Counted from the stretch's first letter, positions 36,439 to 46,030 are shown. The stretch is 64,000 nucleotides of DNA from Candidatus Poribacteria bacterium (GCA_018644665.1 JABGQA010000104.1:94950-158949); one strand, 5' to 3'. A program made the numbers and translations. The notes: a model not told the origin generated them from the sequence alone.

Positions 36439-36551
36439 ACTCGACTCCCCTCATCGCCCTCATCACACTCAACACCGGTCGCACATGGGTCTGCTCCACA
36501 CACCCTATCACCGTTGATCCATCCAACCCCCTCGGTCCCGACCCGCTTCTC

Positions 36552-37670
36552 CTACGGCGAGGCCGCGCGATCGGCGCTCGAATAGTCCGCCTGCAGCTGA
36601 CCGCATGCGGCCGCAACATCGGAGCCTTTCGTCTTGCGCACGGTCGCCACGCACCGCGCATCATACAGAACCTTCTGAAACGCGGCAACACGCGCCGCCT
36701 CCGGGCGCGCAAACGTCGCCCCCGGTATCGGGTTGAACGGTATCAGGTTTACCTTGCACGGGATAGGATCCAGGAGGCGCGCGAGGCGACGCCCGTCCTC
36801 GAGCGAGTCGTTAACGCCTCGTAGCAGCACGTATTCCACCGTCAGCCGCCCGCCGGTCGCTTCCGCCCATGCGTGGCACGCGTCGAGTACGCCGCGGATC
36901 TTGTACCGCGCGTTGGAGGGGATCAGCCTGTCGCGGACGTCGTCCGTCGTCGCGTTCAGCGACAACGCCAACCCCGTCTTGACGCCGTCGCGAGCGTAGC
37001 GATCGATCGCGGGGACTAGACCCGACGTGGATACGGTGATGCGACGAGCCGGCGCTCCGACGCCGTCAGGCGATGTCAGGACGTCCAGCGCGCGGAGGAG
37101 GTGCTTGTAGTTCGCAAGCGGCTCGCCCATGCCCATGAAGACGATGTTCGACACGCGGCCAGCGCCGATTTCACGTTCCACCTCTAGCAACTGCCCCACC
37201 ATCTCGCCGGACGTCAGGTTACGAGCAAGGCCCATCTGAGCCGTGGCGCAGAACGTGCACCCCTGGTTGCAGCCGACCTGGCTGGACACGCACAGCGTGG
37301 CGCGGTCGCCATCGTGCATCAGCACGGTTTCGGCGCGCTCACCGTCCGCGAACTGGAACAGGTACTTGACGGTTGAGTCGCGCTGCGACGCGGCGCGCGT
37401 GACTAGCCGAGGCATCACGATCTCTGCGCGGGTGGCGAGTTCCGCGCGTAACGACTTCGGGAGGTTCGTCATCGCGCCGAAGCCATCCGCGCGACCCTGG
37501 TAGAGCCACCGGAAGACCTGCCGACCTCTGTACGCCGGCTGGCCCCAGGAGGTCATGTGTGCGCCGAGTTCGTCGCAATCCAACCCAAGGAAATCCACCC
37601 GGGGAACAGCCGCGGCGCCTGCAGAAACGCCCGCGGCAGCGCTGGAGTGTACGGCGAGATCGTGAGGCAT
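36552..37670 (-). CDS. rlmN: Dual-specificity RNA methyltransferase RlmN
   Basis: A 372-residue radical SAM enzyme that methylates C2 of A2503 in 23S rRNA and A37 in some tRNAs. The radical SAM CxxxCxxC is C134/C138/C141 (GCNQGCTFCATAQMG), with FMGMGEPLANYKHLL and the C-terminal Cys in DVAAACGQL that carries the methyl group. The N-terminal helical domain has QPAYRGRQVFRWLYQGR, typical of the family. The first about 20 residues are low-complexity Ala/Ser, and no SD precedes ATG 37670, so the true start could be slightly downstream. Confidence 0.95.
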   Translation of the reverse strand: MPHDLAVHSSAAAGVSAGAAAVPRVDFLGLDCDELGAHMTSWGQPAYRGRQVFRWLYQGRADGFGAMTNLPKSLRAELATRAEIVMPRLVTRAASQRDSTVKYLFQFADGERAETVLMHDGDRATLCVSSQVGCNQGCTFCATAQMGLARNLTSGEMVGQLLEVEREIGAGRVSNIVFMGMGEPLANYKHLLRALDVLTSPDGVGAPARRITVSTSGLVPAIDRYARDGVKTGLALSLNATTDDVRDRLIPSNARYKIRGVLDACHAWAEATGGRLTVEYVLLRGVNDSLEDGRRLARLLDPIPCKVNLIPFNPIPGATFARPEAARVAAFQKVLYDARCVATVRKTKGSDVAAACGQLQADYSSADRAASP

Positions 37671-37713
37671 TGGGGTATGAGACCGGCGTGTAGCGCCGAC
37701 GGAGGCCCGGGGG

Positions 37714-39144
37714 CTAGCTAAGGGCCTTCCGCAGCAGTTCGTTCACCATGCGCGGGTTCGCCTTCCCGCGGGAGAGCTTCATCACTTGCCCGACCAAGAA
37801 CCCGAGCGCCTTCGCCGTGCCGCCGCGGAAGTCCTCCGCCGGGCCGGGGTTCTCTTCGATCACCTGGCGGATCCAGTCGTCGATCGCCGAGGTGTCCGTT
37901 ACCTGAACGAGGCCTTTCGCTTCGACGATGGTCTTCGCCGACTCGCCCGTGGAGATCATCTCTTCCAACACGGTCTTGGCAATGCGACCGCTGATCGTGT
38001 CGTCCTTCAGGAGCGTCAGCAGTTCTGCCAACTCCTGCGGGCCCACTGGCGAGTCCTCGATGTCCCTGCCAGCTTCTCGTATATACCCGAGGAAGTCGCC
38101 CTGCACCCAATTCGCCGCCAAGACGGCGTCGCCACAACCCTCGGCGACCGTCTCGAAGAAGTCCGCCAGAGCGCGCGTGCCGCTGAGCACAACCGCAGTC
38201 TGCTCGGGGACGCCCATCTCATCGACCAGACGACGCCGCCGCGCGCGCGGCGCTTCGGGCAGTGAGTCGCGCACGTCCTGTATCCACGCGTCGTCGATGT
38301 CGAGCGGGACGAGGTCGGGCTCGGGGAAGTAGCGGTAGTCGCTCGCCTCTTCCTTGTTCCGCATCGCGCGCGTCGTTCCGGTGTCGACGTCGAACAGGCG
38401 CGTCTCCTGATCTACCTTGCCACCGGAGTCCAGTATCTGTGCCTGCCGCTTGATCTCGAACTCCAGTGCTTGCTGCACATAGCGGAAGGAGTTCATGTTC
38501 TTCAGTTCGGCGCGCGTGCCGAACTCGTCGGAGCCTTCGGGCATCAGCGAGATGTTCGCGTCACAACGGAAGCTGCCCTCTTCCATGTTGCAGTCGCTTA
38601 CGCCCGCGTACTCCAGAATCTCTTTCACTGCACGCCAATAGGCGATCGCCTCTTCCGGCGACCGCAGGTCCGGCTCACCGACGATCTCGATGAGGGGCAC
38701 GCAGGAGCGGTTGTAGTCCACCCAGCTCACGTCGTTCCTGCCCTCGGCGTGGATGGATTTCCCCGCATCCTCTTCCAGGTGGATGCGCGTGAGACGGCAC
38801 CGCCGCATGCCGCCGTTCACGTCGAAGTCGACGTGTCCGTCGAGCGCGATGGGGAGGTCCTTCTGGGAGATCTGGTAGCCCTTGGGGAGGTCCGGGTAGA
38901 AGTAGTGCTTGCGGTCGAACTTGCTGAACGGCTGGACGTCGCAGTCCATCGCGAGCGCCGCGCGCATTGTATAGTCCACCGCCGTCCGGTTGAGGACCGG
39001 CAGCACGCCGGGCATGCCGAGAGTGATGGGGTCGATGCGGGAATTCGGCTCGCCACCGAACCGGTTCGCAGTCCACGTGAAGAGCTTGCCGACAGTGCTA
39101 AGCTCCGCGTGGATCTCCAGACCTATCACGACCTCGTACGGCAT
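37714..39144 (-). CDS. gatB: Aspartyl/glutamyl-tRNA amidotransferase subunit B
   Basis: A 476-residue GatB. It begins YEVVIGLEIHAELST, has QISQKDLPIALDGHVDF and RLTRIHLEEDAGKSIH, and ends in the YqeY-like C-terminal domain (LRKAL). With GatA and GatC it converts misacylated Glu-tRNAGln or Asp-tRNAAsn to the amide form. It lies downstream of gatA but separated from it by an extra membrane-protein gene. The two tRNA-Gln genes near 50 kb are likely substrates. Confidence 0.97.
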   Translation of the reverse strand: MPYEVVIGLEIHAELSTVGKLFTWTANRFGGEPNSRIDPITLGMPGVLPVLNRTAVDYTMRAALAMDCDVQPFSKFDRKHYFYPDLPKGYQISQKDLPIALDGHVDFDVNGGMRRCRLTRIHLEEDAGKSIHAEGRNDVSWVDYNRSCVPLIEIVGEPDLRSPEEAIAYWRAVKEILEYAGVSDCNMEEGSFRCDANISLMPEGSDEFGTRAELKNMNSFRYVQQALEFEIKRQAQILDSGGKVDQETRLFDVDTGTTRAMRNKEEASDYRYFPEPDLVPLDIDDAWIQDVRDSLPEAPRARRRRLVDEMGVPEQTAVVLSGTRALADFFETVAEGCGDAVLAANWVQGDFLGYIREAGRDIEDSPVGPQELAELLTLLKDDTISGRIAKTVLEEMISTGESAKTIVEAKGLVQVTDTSAIDDWIRQVIEENPGPAEDFRGGTAKALGFLVGQVMKLSRGKANPRMVNELLRKALS

Positions 39145-39172
39145 ACCGACTCCCCCGAATCAAGGCAGCGCC

Positions 39173-39661
39173 TTACATTGTATCACTGATTCTCAGCAGG
39201 CGACCGAACAGCCGACTGCGCACCGTGAACCCCGCGCCCACCGCCGCGAAGAACAGCATCAGCGCGGCTGCGAGATGCATCTGCGCGCGCGCCAAGTCCC
39301 CGAACGTCATGCCGCCCACGATCGTCCGCGCCTGCATTGTGGCGCTCACCAGGTCGAGCCCCGCGTGCTGCCCCATGAGCTGTCTCGCGACGTGGTCGAC
39401 CGAATTCCACTTCGCGTCCAGTAGCAGACCCATGACGATGCCGGCCAGGGAGATTGCGCCCGCCCCGATCACGACATCCCAACCTCGCGCTCGGGCGACG
39501 GCCATGACGACGACCGCGCACACGACGCCCAGGGCCATCGATGCCGCCAGGTTCCAACTCCCACCGGACGCCAAGACACGCGCGAGAAGCATGCCCCCAA
39601 GGGCGGCGGGAAGCAGGCCCGCCAGCGATGCCACGACAGCGTGCGTCCCCCTATCCGTCAT
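39173..39661 (-). CDS. Small membrane protein of unknown function between gatA and gatB
   Basis: A 162-residue hydrophobic protein with about four predicted membrane helices ([60 protein letters not shown] and [20 protein letters not shown]) and a soluble middle part ([29 protein letters not shown]). No family is recognised. Its ATG overlaps the gatA stop (ATGA), and the gatB start is 28 bases downstream, so it is translated within the gat transcript. The non-overlapping coding pattern and membrane topology argue that it is real. Its presence inside gat operons is not usual. Confidence 0.65.
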   Translation of the reverse strand: MTDRGTHAVVASLAGLLPAALGGMLLARVLASGGSWNLAASMALGVVCAVVVMAVARARGWDVVIGAGAISLAGIVMGLLLDAKWNSVDHVARQLMGQHAGLDLVSATMQARTIVGGMTFGDLARAQMHLAAALMLFFAAVGAGFTVRSRLFGRLLRISDTM

Positions 39662-41148
39662 ACAGCGATCCCGTCCGCCGAACGCCGACGCAGATGGTGG
39701 TCCGTCGCCTGTTCGTATGCGTATGCGGTGCGTAGGACGGTTGCCTCGTCGAACGGCTTGCCGAGAATCTGCAGACCGATGGGCAACCCCTCGGAGCTGA
39801 ACCCGCAGGGCATCGACAAGCCTGGCAGGCCCGCCATGCTCGCGGGAGCCGTGAACACGTCGGACAGGTACATCTGCAACGGGTCGTCCGTCTTCTCGCC
39901 GAGGGCAAACGCGGCCGATGGAGCCGTTGGGGTGACGATGATGTCGACACCCTCGAACGCGCGGTCGAAGTCCTGCTTGATGAGCGTGCGCACCTTCATC
40001 GCCTTGAGGTAGTAAGCGTCGAAGTAGCCCGCGCTGAGCGCGTACGTGCCGATCATGATGCGGCGCTTCACCTCGTCGCCGAAGCCCTCTCCGCGCGTCT
40101 TCCTGTACATGTCCATCAGGTCGTCGGGATCTTCGGTGCGGTGACCATACCGCATGCCATCGTAGCGGGCGAGGTTCGAGCTCGCTTCCGCGGGGGCGAT
40201 GATGTAGTAGGTCGCGATGCTGTATTCCGTGTGCGGCATCGATATTTCGTGGAGCGTCGCGCCGAGTTCCTCGAGCTTCGAGATGGCAGCACGGACGCTC
40301 GCCTCGACCTCGGAGTCGAGTCCTTCCACGAAGTACTCCGCCGGGATGCCGACGCGGAGCCCCTCGACGTCAGGTACGAGGCTCTTCGTGAGGTCCGGGA
40401 CCTCGACGTTAGCCGACGTCGAGTCCAGCGGATCGTGACCGCAGATGGCGTTGAGCGCCATGGCGCAGTCGGTCACATCCTTCGAGAAGGGGCCGATCTG
40501 ATCCAGAGACGACGCGAACGCGACCAGCCCGAACCGCGAGACACGACCGTAGGTCGGCTTCATCCCAACGACGCCGCAGAACGACGCGGGCTGACGTATC
40601 GACCCGCCCGTGTCCGACCCCAAGGTGAGTACCGCCTCGTCCGCCGCTACCGCGGCGGCCGATCCCCCGCTCGAGCCTCCAGGCGCCCGGGACAGGTCCC
40701 ACGGGTTCGCCGTGGTCATGTAGGCGGAGTTCTCGGTGGACGAGCCCATCGCGAACTCGTCCATGTTGAGCTTGCCCGTGATGACGGCCTTCTGCGCGTG
40801 CAGGCGGCGCATCACCGTCGCGTCGTACGGCGACACGAACGGCTCGAGAATCTTGGACGAACAGGTCGTGCGCACGCCCTTGGTACAGATAAGGTCTTTG
40901 ATGCCGAAGGGGATGCCCGCCAGCGGAGGAAGGGGCTCTCCGCGTTCGAGGCGCGAGTCCACGTCGTGGGCGGTCTCCATCGCCGTATCTTCGGTGACGA
41001 CCATGTACGCCTTCACGCGGTCGTCGACTGCGCGTATGCGGTCGAACGTGGATTCCGCGAGCTGCGTGGCGGAGATCTCCCGGTTGCGCAGCTTGTCCCG
41101 AAGTTCGTGGGCCGTCAGAGCGTGCAGTGGTGTGGCCGCTTCCGCCAT
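39658..41148 (-). CDS. gatA: Aspartyl/glutamyl-tRNA amidotransferase subunit A
   Basis: A 496-residue amidase-signature enzyme supplying ammonia from glutamine. The Ser-cisSer-Lys triad is K84 (IKDLI), S159 in [13 protein letters not shown] and nucleophile S183 in [12 protein letters not shown], with spacing identical to known GatA. Substrate loop residues follow in [21 protein letters not shown]. The ATG has an AGAGGA ribosome site. The stop overlaps the start of a membrane-protein gene by ATGA. Confidence 0.97.
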   Translation of the reverse strand: MAEAATPLHALTAHELRDKLRNREISATQLAESTFDRIRAVDDRVKAYMVVTEDTAMETAHDVDSRLERGEPLPPLAGIPFGIKDLICTKGVRTTCSSKILEPFVSPYDATVMRRLHAQKAVITGKLNMDEFAMGSSTENSAYMTTANPWDLSRAPGGSSGGSAAAVAADEAVLTLGSDTGGSIRQPASFCGVVGMKPTYGRVSRFGLVAFASSLDQIGPFSKDVTDCAMALNAICGHDPLDSTSANVEVPDLTKSLVPDVEGLRVGIPAEYFVEGLDSEVEASVRAAISKLEELGATLHEISMPHTEYSIATYYIIAPAEASSNLARYDGMRYGHRTEDPDDLMDMYRKTRGEGFGDEVKRRIMIGTYALSAGYFDAYYLKAMKVRTLIKQDFDRAFEGVDIIVTPTAPSAAFALGEKTDDPLQMYLSDVFTAPASMAGLPGLSMPCGFSSEGLPIGLQILGKPFDEATVLRTAYAYEQATDHHLRRRSADGIAV

Positions 41149-41165
41149 TCCGTTCCTCTCGGCGT

Positions 41166-41372
41166 CTACTGTTCCGCGCTACCGCGGGGCCCCGTATCGA
41201 GGGAGGCCACGAAGCGATGGCGTGCAGGTATAGGGGCGGGCTGGAACTCCCAGACACCGCCGACGCTGGCGTCCAGGCCCTCGCCGCGCGCGTGGGAGCC
41301 GAACACGAACGCCATCGAGACATCGGGTTGGCAGAGGAAGTGATCGCTCAGTGGGGCTTCGAAGGCAGACAT
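41166..41372 (-). CDS. Short protein between gatC and gatA, weakly nucleotidyltransferase-like
   Basis: A 68-residue frame starting 11 bases after the gatC stop, with AGGA about 10 bases upstream, and ending 17 bases before gatA. It contains [15 protein letters not shown], reminiscent of the GSxARGE motif of minimal (MNT) nucleotidyltransferases, but the following DxD metal site is absent (LDASVGGV). It could be a truncated or decayed MNT gene or an unrelated small protein; the motif match may be chance. Its snug fit in the operon is the main argument that it is translated. Confidence 0.35.
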   Translation of the reverse strand: MSAFEAPLSDHFLCQPDVSMAFVFGSHARGEGLDASVGGVWEFQPAPIPARHRFVASLDTGPRGSAEQ

Positions 41373-41383
41373 GGCGGGGCGTC

Positions 41384-41674
41384 CTACTCGACTACGCGCG
41401 GAGCTTCGAAGTAGCCCTCGTGACTTGCGGGGGCCATGCCCAACGCCTCGTCGCGGGCCATGCCGTCTCGGGCCTCGTCGGCGCGCATCACGTTGCGCAT
41501 GGGCAGCACGTGGGACGTCGGCTCGACATCCGTCGTGTCGAGTTCGTCGAGCTTCTCGATATAGCCGAGAATGCGCCCCAATTGCTCGACGAGTTGGCCC
41601 TTCTCGTCGGCCGACAGCTCCAGCCGCGCCAGGTCCGCTACGTACTCGACGTCTTCGAGCGTGATGTCCGCCAT
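41384..41674 (-). CDS. gatC: Aspartyl/glutamyl-tRNA amidotransferase subunit C
   Basis: A 96-residue GatC, typical in length: ITLEDVEYVADLARLELSADEKGQLVEQLGRILGYIEKLDELDTTDVEPTSHVLP..., the last part being the conserved T(D)VEPxxH linker that wraps around GatA. It is the first gene of the gat operon, with AGGGG before the ATG and a promoter at 41712-41740. Confidence 0.95.
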   Translation of the reverse strand: MADITLEDVEYVADLARLELSADEKGQLVEQLGRILGYIEKLDELDTTDVEPTSHVLPMRNVMRADEARDGMARDEALGMAPASHEGYFEAPRVVE

Positions 41675-41711
41675 GTGGATCCCCTGCTAGTCGCCACAGC
41701 CGCGCCGCCCA

Positions 41712-41740
41712 ATGTTAGCACCATCGGAATAGGTCGTGAA
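41712..41740 (-). promoter_or_regulatory. Promoter of the gat operon
   Basis: Minus strand: -35 TTCACG (41735-41740), 17-base spacer, extended -10 TGC-TAACAT (TAACAT at 41712-41717), 38 bases upstream of gatC. Confidence 0.6.
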
Positions 41741-41788
41741 CACGGCCCGGCAGAGCAGGTCGCGGGGCCCCGCCTGGGCGGTCGCGCC

Positions 41789-43234
41789 CTACTCGGCAGC
41801 GTCGGGGACGTCCGCGTCGCCCTCTTTGTCCCAATCCAGCGTCTCGGCGTTCCATCGGAACACCTCGAGCGGGCCGTACTGGACGTTGAAGGTGAGGCTG
41901 CGGGGCTTCGGGGAACTGTCGAACAGGTTGAAGTCGCGGGCGACGACGTACGAGTGCTGGCCGCCTTCGATCGAAGCGACGGCGTCGACGAACTCCGCCA
42001 GATCGTGCACCGGGACGCCGTTCACCTCGGTGATGAGCACCTTGGAGTTGTTCTGGCGGTCGCTGTATCCGGCCTGCGAGAACGTGCTGCCGGCCACCGC
42101 GAACGGCATGAAGACCCCAACCGCCTCCATGTGCACCAGGTGACGCAGGCCGATGCTTACATCGTGGAAGATTCCCCCCGCGAACCGCGCGAACCGTCGG
42201 ATCTTGCGGCCCTCGAGGTCGTACACCGGGACGCTAATGTCCGTCTTCTCGCCGTTGCGGTACACGCCGAGTTCCACGGACCCGCCGACTGTGCCGGCCA
42301 GGATGCGGTCGAATGTGTAGAGGTCGTCGCGGAGCAACTGGCCGTCGGCGGTGTAGACGATGTCTCCGGGCCGCAGTAGTCCTACGGCGGGCGTCGTTGG
42401 GATCGCGCCGTCTACCTGCATGACGTGCGGGGTGCCGCCCGTCTGCGACGGGCCGATCTCGGCCGCCTTCTCGGCGGGCAAACCATAGTGGCGGATCGCC
42501 TCGCCGATTGAGATCAGGTCAAGGTCCACGCCGATGTCGCCTCGGACCACATCCTGACCGGCCGCGACGACTTCGAGCGCGGTTCGCAGGTAGTCGACCG
42601 GCAGCTCAAAGCTGGACGTGTCCGTGCCGGAAGCGTGGATGGCGACGACTTCGCCGCGCGTGTTCCACACAGGGCTCCCGCTGGACCCGCCCGTGCGGTC
42701 GAACGTGCTGTGGATATACGAGCCGTAGCGCGTGCCCTTGTCCACGTTCAGGTTCGTCACAGTGCCGTACTTGATCGAGTACTCCTCCTTCTCGTTGTTC
42801 CCGATGAGGAGCATCTCTTCTCCGACGGCCAGCTCGCGCCACGACCCTAGCGCGACGGCCTGCAGCTCGAAGCCGACGTCTGCCGGGTCGATCTGGTAAA
42901 ACCCGAAGTCCTGTTCCGGGTCGTAGTAGAGCACGCGGGCCTCGGTGAACGAGCCGTCGTAGAAGTTGATCTTGACGTACGACGGGCTCGTGCCGGTCAC
43001 GTGGCGGTTCGTGGCGATGATCCCGGCGGCGGCATCGACGATGAAGCCGGTGGCGTAGGTCGTGCCCTGCCGTTCTGCGTCGAACACGACTTCGGCGGAA
43101 CGCTCGATGTTCACGACGGACGGTTTATACGACTCTATATCGGCCGTCCAGTCGTAGGCGGCGTGGGCCCGCGGCAGGCAGGAGAGCGCAAGCACGAACA
43201 GCGCCATCGGTAGTGGGCAGCGGGATCGCGGCAT
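41789..43234 (-). CDS. Exported trypsin-like serine protease with PDZ domains (HtrA-like)
   Basis: A 481-residue exported protease. The signal peptide is about residues 1-26 (LPMALFVLALSCLPRAHA). The S1C protease domain has H78 (ATNRHV), D109 (PEQDFGFYQID) and S185 in GGSSGSPV, where the last Gly of the usual GNSGGP is replaced by Ser. A PDZ-like region follows (about 255-345, LLRPGDIVYTADGQLL), and a second one lies at 390-450 (VLITEVNGVPVHDLAEF). The ATG has AGGAG at 8 bases. It is co-transcribed with the Yip1 gene that ends 9 bases upstream. Likely periplasmic protein quality control. Confidence 0.9.
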   Translation of the reverse strand: MPRSRCPLPMALFVLALSCLPRAHAAYDWTADIESYKPSVVNIERSAEVVFDAERQGTTYATGFIVDAAAGIIATNRHVTGTSPSYVKINFYDGSFTEARVLYYDPEQDFGFYQIDPADVGFELQAVALGSWRELAVGEEMLLIGNNEKEEYSIKYGTVTNLNVDKGTRYGSYIHSTFDRTGGSSGSPVWNTRGEVVAIHASGTDTSSFELPVDYLRTALEVVAAGQDVVRGDIGVDLDLISIGEAIRHYGLPAEKAAEIGPSQTGGTPHVMQVDGAIPTTPAVGLLRPGDIVYTADGQLLRDDLYTFDRILAGTVGGSVELGVYRNGEKTDISVPVYDLEGRKIRRFARFAGGIFHDVSIGLRHLVHMEAVGVFMPFAVAGSTFSQAGYSDRQNNSKVLITEVNGVPVHDLAEFVDAVASIEGGQHSYVVARDFNLFDSSPKPRSLTFNVQYGPLEVFRWNAETLDWDKEGDADVPDAAE

Positions 43235-43243
43235 TGGGAACTC

Positions 43244-43966
43244 CTATACCATCGGAATCGGCGCATGGTCGGCCAGGCCGGGCAGACCCCCGGTCACGAG
43301 CGCGTACACAAGCATCGCCACAAACAACGTCAGAGGGCCCAGTATCCCCAGGACGACCGCGGCGGCGGCACGCGCCGTGGTCGTGTCGTGGACCTCCCTT
43401 AGCCCAATGATCTCCAGGTACGCGCCCCATACGAGTGCGATCACCGGCCCGATGCACGGCGCCCAAGAGATCGTCGCGAGGCTGCCGTTCACGTACGCAA
43501 GTGCGCGGAACGTGCCGACGAAGCCGCGGCGCGCGCCGCCGAACAGTCTCAGCAGTAGGTGGTAGTAAGCCGCCATCACGAAGAACATGGGCATGAGACC
43601 GGCCGCCATGCACAGCAGGCCGGGCGTTGTCGCCGTTGCGGCGACCTCGCTCGCCATGGGTATGCCGGACACCGACGATAGCACGGCGCGGAACATGCGC
43701 CCGATGGCCGTAAACAACACGGTGCTAACGATGGTGGAGATGAGGGTCGGCAGGAACCAGTAAAGCAGCGGAAGGTTGAGCCGCGGCGACAAACTCATGG
43801 CTCGGAAGGTGGTCTGCGGCCGGAACAGGACCTCCCCCGCCGTCCTGAAGTACGCGAGCACGTAGCCGCCGGCCTCGCGAGCGTGCTCCCAGGGCGGGCC
43901 GGCGCGCTCCTCGTCCGGGTCGGCCTGAGCCTCGGGAGATGTCGGGCCGAACGGACCTTCGTACAT
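43244..43966 (-). CDS. Yip1-domain membrane protein
   Basis: A 240-residue protein with a soluble charged N-terminus (about 1-35) and five predicted membrane helices, with the family pattern AGEVLFRPQTTFRAMSL at the start, LLYWFLPTLISTIVSTVLF, MFFVMAAYYHLLLRLFGGARRGF, FRALAYVNGSLATISWAPCIGPVIALVWGAYLEIIGLREVHDTTTARAAAAVV and a last helix. This is the bacterial Yip1 (PF04893) pattern; function is unknown. It ends 9 bases before the HtrA-like start, which suggests envelope stress or sorting (inference). Confidence 0.85.
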   Translation of the reverse strand: MYEGPFGPTSPEAQADPDEERAGPPWEHAREAGGYVLAYFRTAGEVLFRPQTTFRAMSLSPRLNLPLLYWFLPTLISTIVSTVLFTAIGRMFRAVLSSVSGIPMASEVAATATTPGLLCMAAGLMPMFFVMAAYYHLLLRLFGGARRGFVGTFRALAYVNGSLATISWAPCIGPVIALVWGAYLEIIGLREVHDTTTARAAAAVVLGILGPLTLFVAMLVYALVTGGLPGLADHAPIPMV

Positions 43967-44409
43967 CGTGGAGTTACCCTCGCGTGTGCGCGGCTGCCGC
44001 TGCCTCGTCTTGTATCACAGACGGCGCCGACCGTCCACGGAGCGCGGCCTTCGCCCGCCGTATAGGTTGGCGGATCGCCTGCAATACAGCGGCGGAGAGA
44101 CTCGACATCGGCGTGGCGCATCGGTTCCTGCGGGGTCGGTACTGGTGCGTGTGTCAGGCATCGTCGTTGGGCGGGTCTTGGACTCTCCCGAGCGTCAATC
44201 CATGCTGCCGGTCGCGGTCGTTTGGGGGTGTCGAGGCATGGAAGCCGCTCGCCATGCGGGGTCCGTTGATGCGGCCGGAGTATGTGTATCCGGGACGTAC
44301 GGAGGGGCGTTTACTAAGGCGGAACTCCGCCACGCTGACGGACGCCCAAGAGATGCCGCGCGACGGCATGGCTTCACGCTTGGGCGACGTGCGCTTGTCG
44401 GCGGCGGGC
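43967..44409. other. Intergenic region, nothing recognised
   Basis: About 440 bases upstream of the Yip1 gene and downstream of the crystallin-gene terminator. Open frames are present on both strands but have Arg/Pro/Ser-rich composition without family similarity. The promoter for the Yip1/HtrA pair must lie here; a TACAAG near 44021-44026 on the minus strand is a weak candidate. Confidence 0.4.
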
Positions 44410-44441
44410 AAAAAAAGAGCCGGGCTAAAATACCCGGCCTC
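44410..44441 (-). terminator. Rho-independent terminator of the crystallin-domain gene
   Basis: Minus strand: GAGGCCGGG stem, TATTTTAG loop, CCCGGCTC, then seven Ts (44410-44416). One bulged base. It lies about 95 bases past the stop at 44536 and is the clearest intrinsic terminator in the window. Confidence 0.85.
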
Positions 44442-44535
44442 TACGAGTGCGATGATTCCAATGCCACGCCTCTAGTTACGCCAGGGGCATAGGGGTCGTT
44501 ACAGCCGATTTCAGGAAAAGTGCGGCCTGTTAGGT

Positions 44536-45876
44536 TCACCGCAGGCTGCGTAGGGCGTACGCCGTCGATGTGGTGTTCGCAGCCCTCTCACGGCGCTGCT
44601 GAAGCTGTAGCTCACGTCGCACGTCCGCGCGCTTGCGGAGAATGCGGAAGTACGAGAACCGGGTCGCCGTGGCCGGCACGTCGCCCGGCGCCAGAGCGTG
44701 CAAACCGACGTACACCGGGTCGGACATGCCCATCACCGTAGCGCCGCATTGCTCCCATGTGTGGCCATCCGCGCTTGCGTGCCCGGTTAGCGCATCGCCT
44801 GCCCGTTCGACCCTTAGGAACAACTGCCCGGCGTCGCGCAGGTCCGCACCGCGTCCGAGGAGTTCGTAGCTCTGCCACTGGTGCCGTTCGCAACGCACGT
44901 CCCCGGCGAACGCGTGCGCCGCACACGTCTTCTCCAGGCGCAGGAATCGATGCTCGTTGCGCCAAACGAGCAAGCCGCCGTGTTCGAGTCGGCTCGCCTC
45001 GAGAGGCATGTGGGTTTCGATCGCGAAGTCGCCATCTACGCGCCGAAGCAGGCGGGGGGCCTCGAAGTTCGCGCCGTGCCAAAGGTCCTGACCGGGTTCG
45101 ACGTTCATCCGCAGGTAGCCCTGATGGGCGCGCCAGTCGCCGCCACCCATCGGGTCTCGCCACTCCCAGCCGGGCTCGGCCGTCGCCCCCGCGAACTCGT
45201 CCTCGAAGACCACCGTGTCGAACCGCGACTTGTCCGACCAGCCCACGATGCTCACCGACGAGATGCGATCGCCGAACGACTGGGGCAGCAACGACAGGTC
45301 GGGGAACTCCTTGCGGTAGTCGGACGGATGCATCTCGATGGGCAGCCGGGCGCCCTCGAAGCCGGGCTCGGAGTAGAGCAGCACGCGGCAACCGCGCTTG
45401 GGGAAGTTCGGGCCCTTGTGGATGCGCAGCGACGAGATGGTGTTGCGGCGGCCCATCGTTCGCAAATCGGCGACGTCGCGCACGATGGTCGCGCGACGCC
45501 CCTCGAAATCCTCGCGGTTGTACGCCTCGATGATGAGCGGAATGTCGCCCCACTCGGGGCCGGCGACATCAAGCGCTGCCTCCATCTTGACGGAGCGCAC
45601 CGTGCGGAACCTTCGCACGACATCCTGTAGGTTGGGATAGAAGCCCGGGGCCAGAGCGAGGCGGTTTCCGCCATATCCGGTCTCGTCGAAGAACACTGCC
45701 TTGTGGTCGCGGGATCGCGCGATCCCCGGGCCCGCGAAGATGCGCGCCGAGAAGACGCGGTCGAACATCCCGAACTCACGCAAATCGGTCGCGGAGTCCG
45801 TCAAGACACAGCATTTCCCGCTGAACCCCCACCCCTCGTACAGCTCAACGATCAGTCTTGGGGTAACGATCGGCAT
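44536..45876 (-). CDS. Beta/gamma-crystallin-fold protein with C-terminal DUF1349-like lectin domain
   Basis: A 446-residue cytoplasmic-looking protein with no signal peptide. Four Greek-key signatures (Y/FxxxxF/YxG) are visible: YEGWGFSG (13-20), FDETGYGG (63-70), YNREDFEG (119-126) and YSEPGFEG (168-175), making two tandem crystallin domains. The usual N/D-N/D-x-x-S/T-S calcium motifs are only partly kept (RNTISS, GDRISS). Residues about 222-425 form a concanavalin-like DUF1349/GH43 C2-type domain (FEDEFAGATAEPGWEWRDP... GGLLVWRNEHRFLRLE... YVGLHALAPGD). Function unknown; carbohydrate binding is plausible. Start ATG 45876 has GGAGG upstream. Confidence 0.8.
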   Translation of the reverse strand: MPIVTPRLIVELYEGWGFSGKCCVLTDSATDLREFGMFDRVFSARIFAGPGIARSRDHKAVFFDETGYGGNRLALAPGFYPNLQDVVRRFRTVRSVKMEAALDVAGPEWGDIPLIIEAYNREDFEGRRATIVRDVADLRTMGRRNTISSLRIHKGPNFPKRGCRVLLYSEPGFEGARLPIEMHPSDYRKEFPDLSLLPQSFGDRISSVSIVGWSDKSRFDTVVFEDEFAGATAEPGWEWRDPMGGGDWRAHQGYLRMNVEPGQDLWHGANFEAPRLLRRVDGDFAIETHMPLEASRLEHGGLLVWRNEHRFLRLEKTCAAHAFAGDVRCERHQWQSYELLGRGADLRDAGQLFLRVERAGDALTGHASADGHTWEQCGATVMGMSDPVYVGLHALAPGDVPATATRFSYFRILRKRADVRRELQLQQRRERAANTTSTAYALRSLR

Positions 45877-46030
45877 GCGGCGCCGCCTCCGTGGTGGGTA
45901 CGGCGGTCATTGTAAGTGGTCGCCGCGGGTTCCGCTAGCGTCTGGCGGACGGCCCGGGAGCGGCCCCTAAGGAGCGCGCGACCGTTGGCTGTCGGCCCTA
46001 ACAGTGGTCCAAGCTGCGCGCGAACACGCG

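Noticed and set aside
39177..39182. TACAAT -10-like element just upstream of gatB
   Set aside because: No -35 match, and gatB is well explained by the gat operon promoter.
44154..44411. 85-residue open frame on the minus strand upstream of the Yip1 gene
   Set aside because: Pro/Arg/Ser-rich translation, no ribosome site and overlap with other equally long frames; likely chance in GC-rich DNA.
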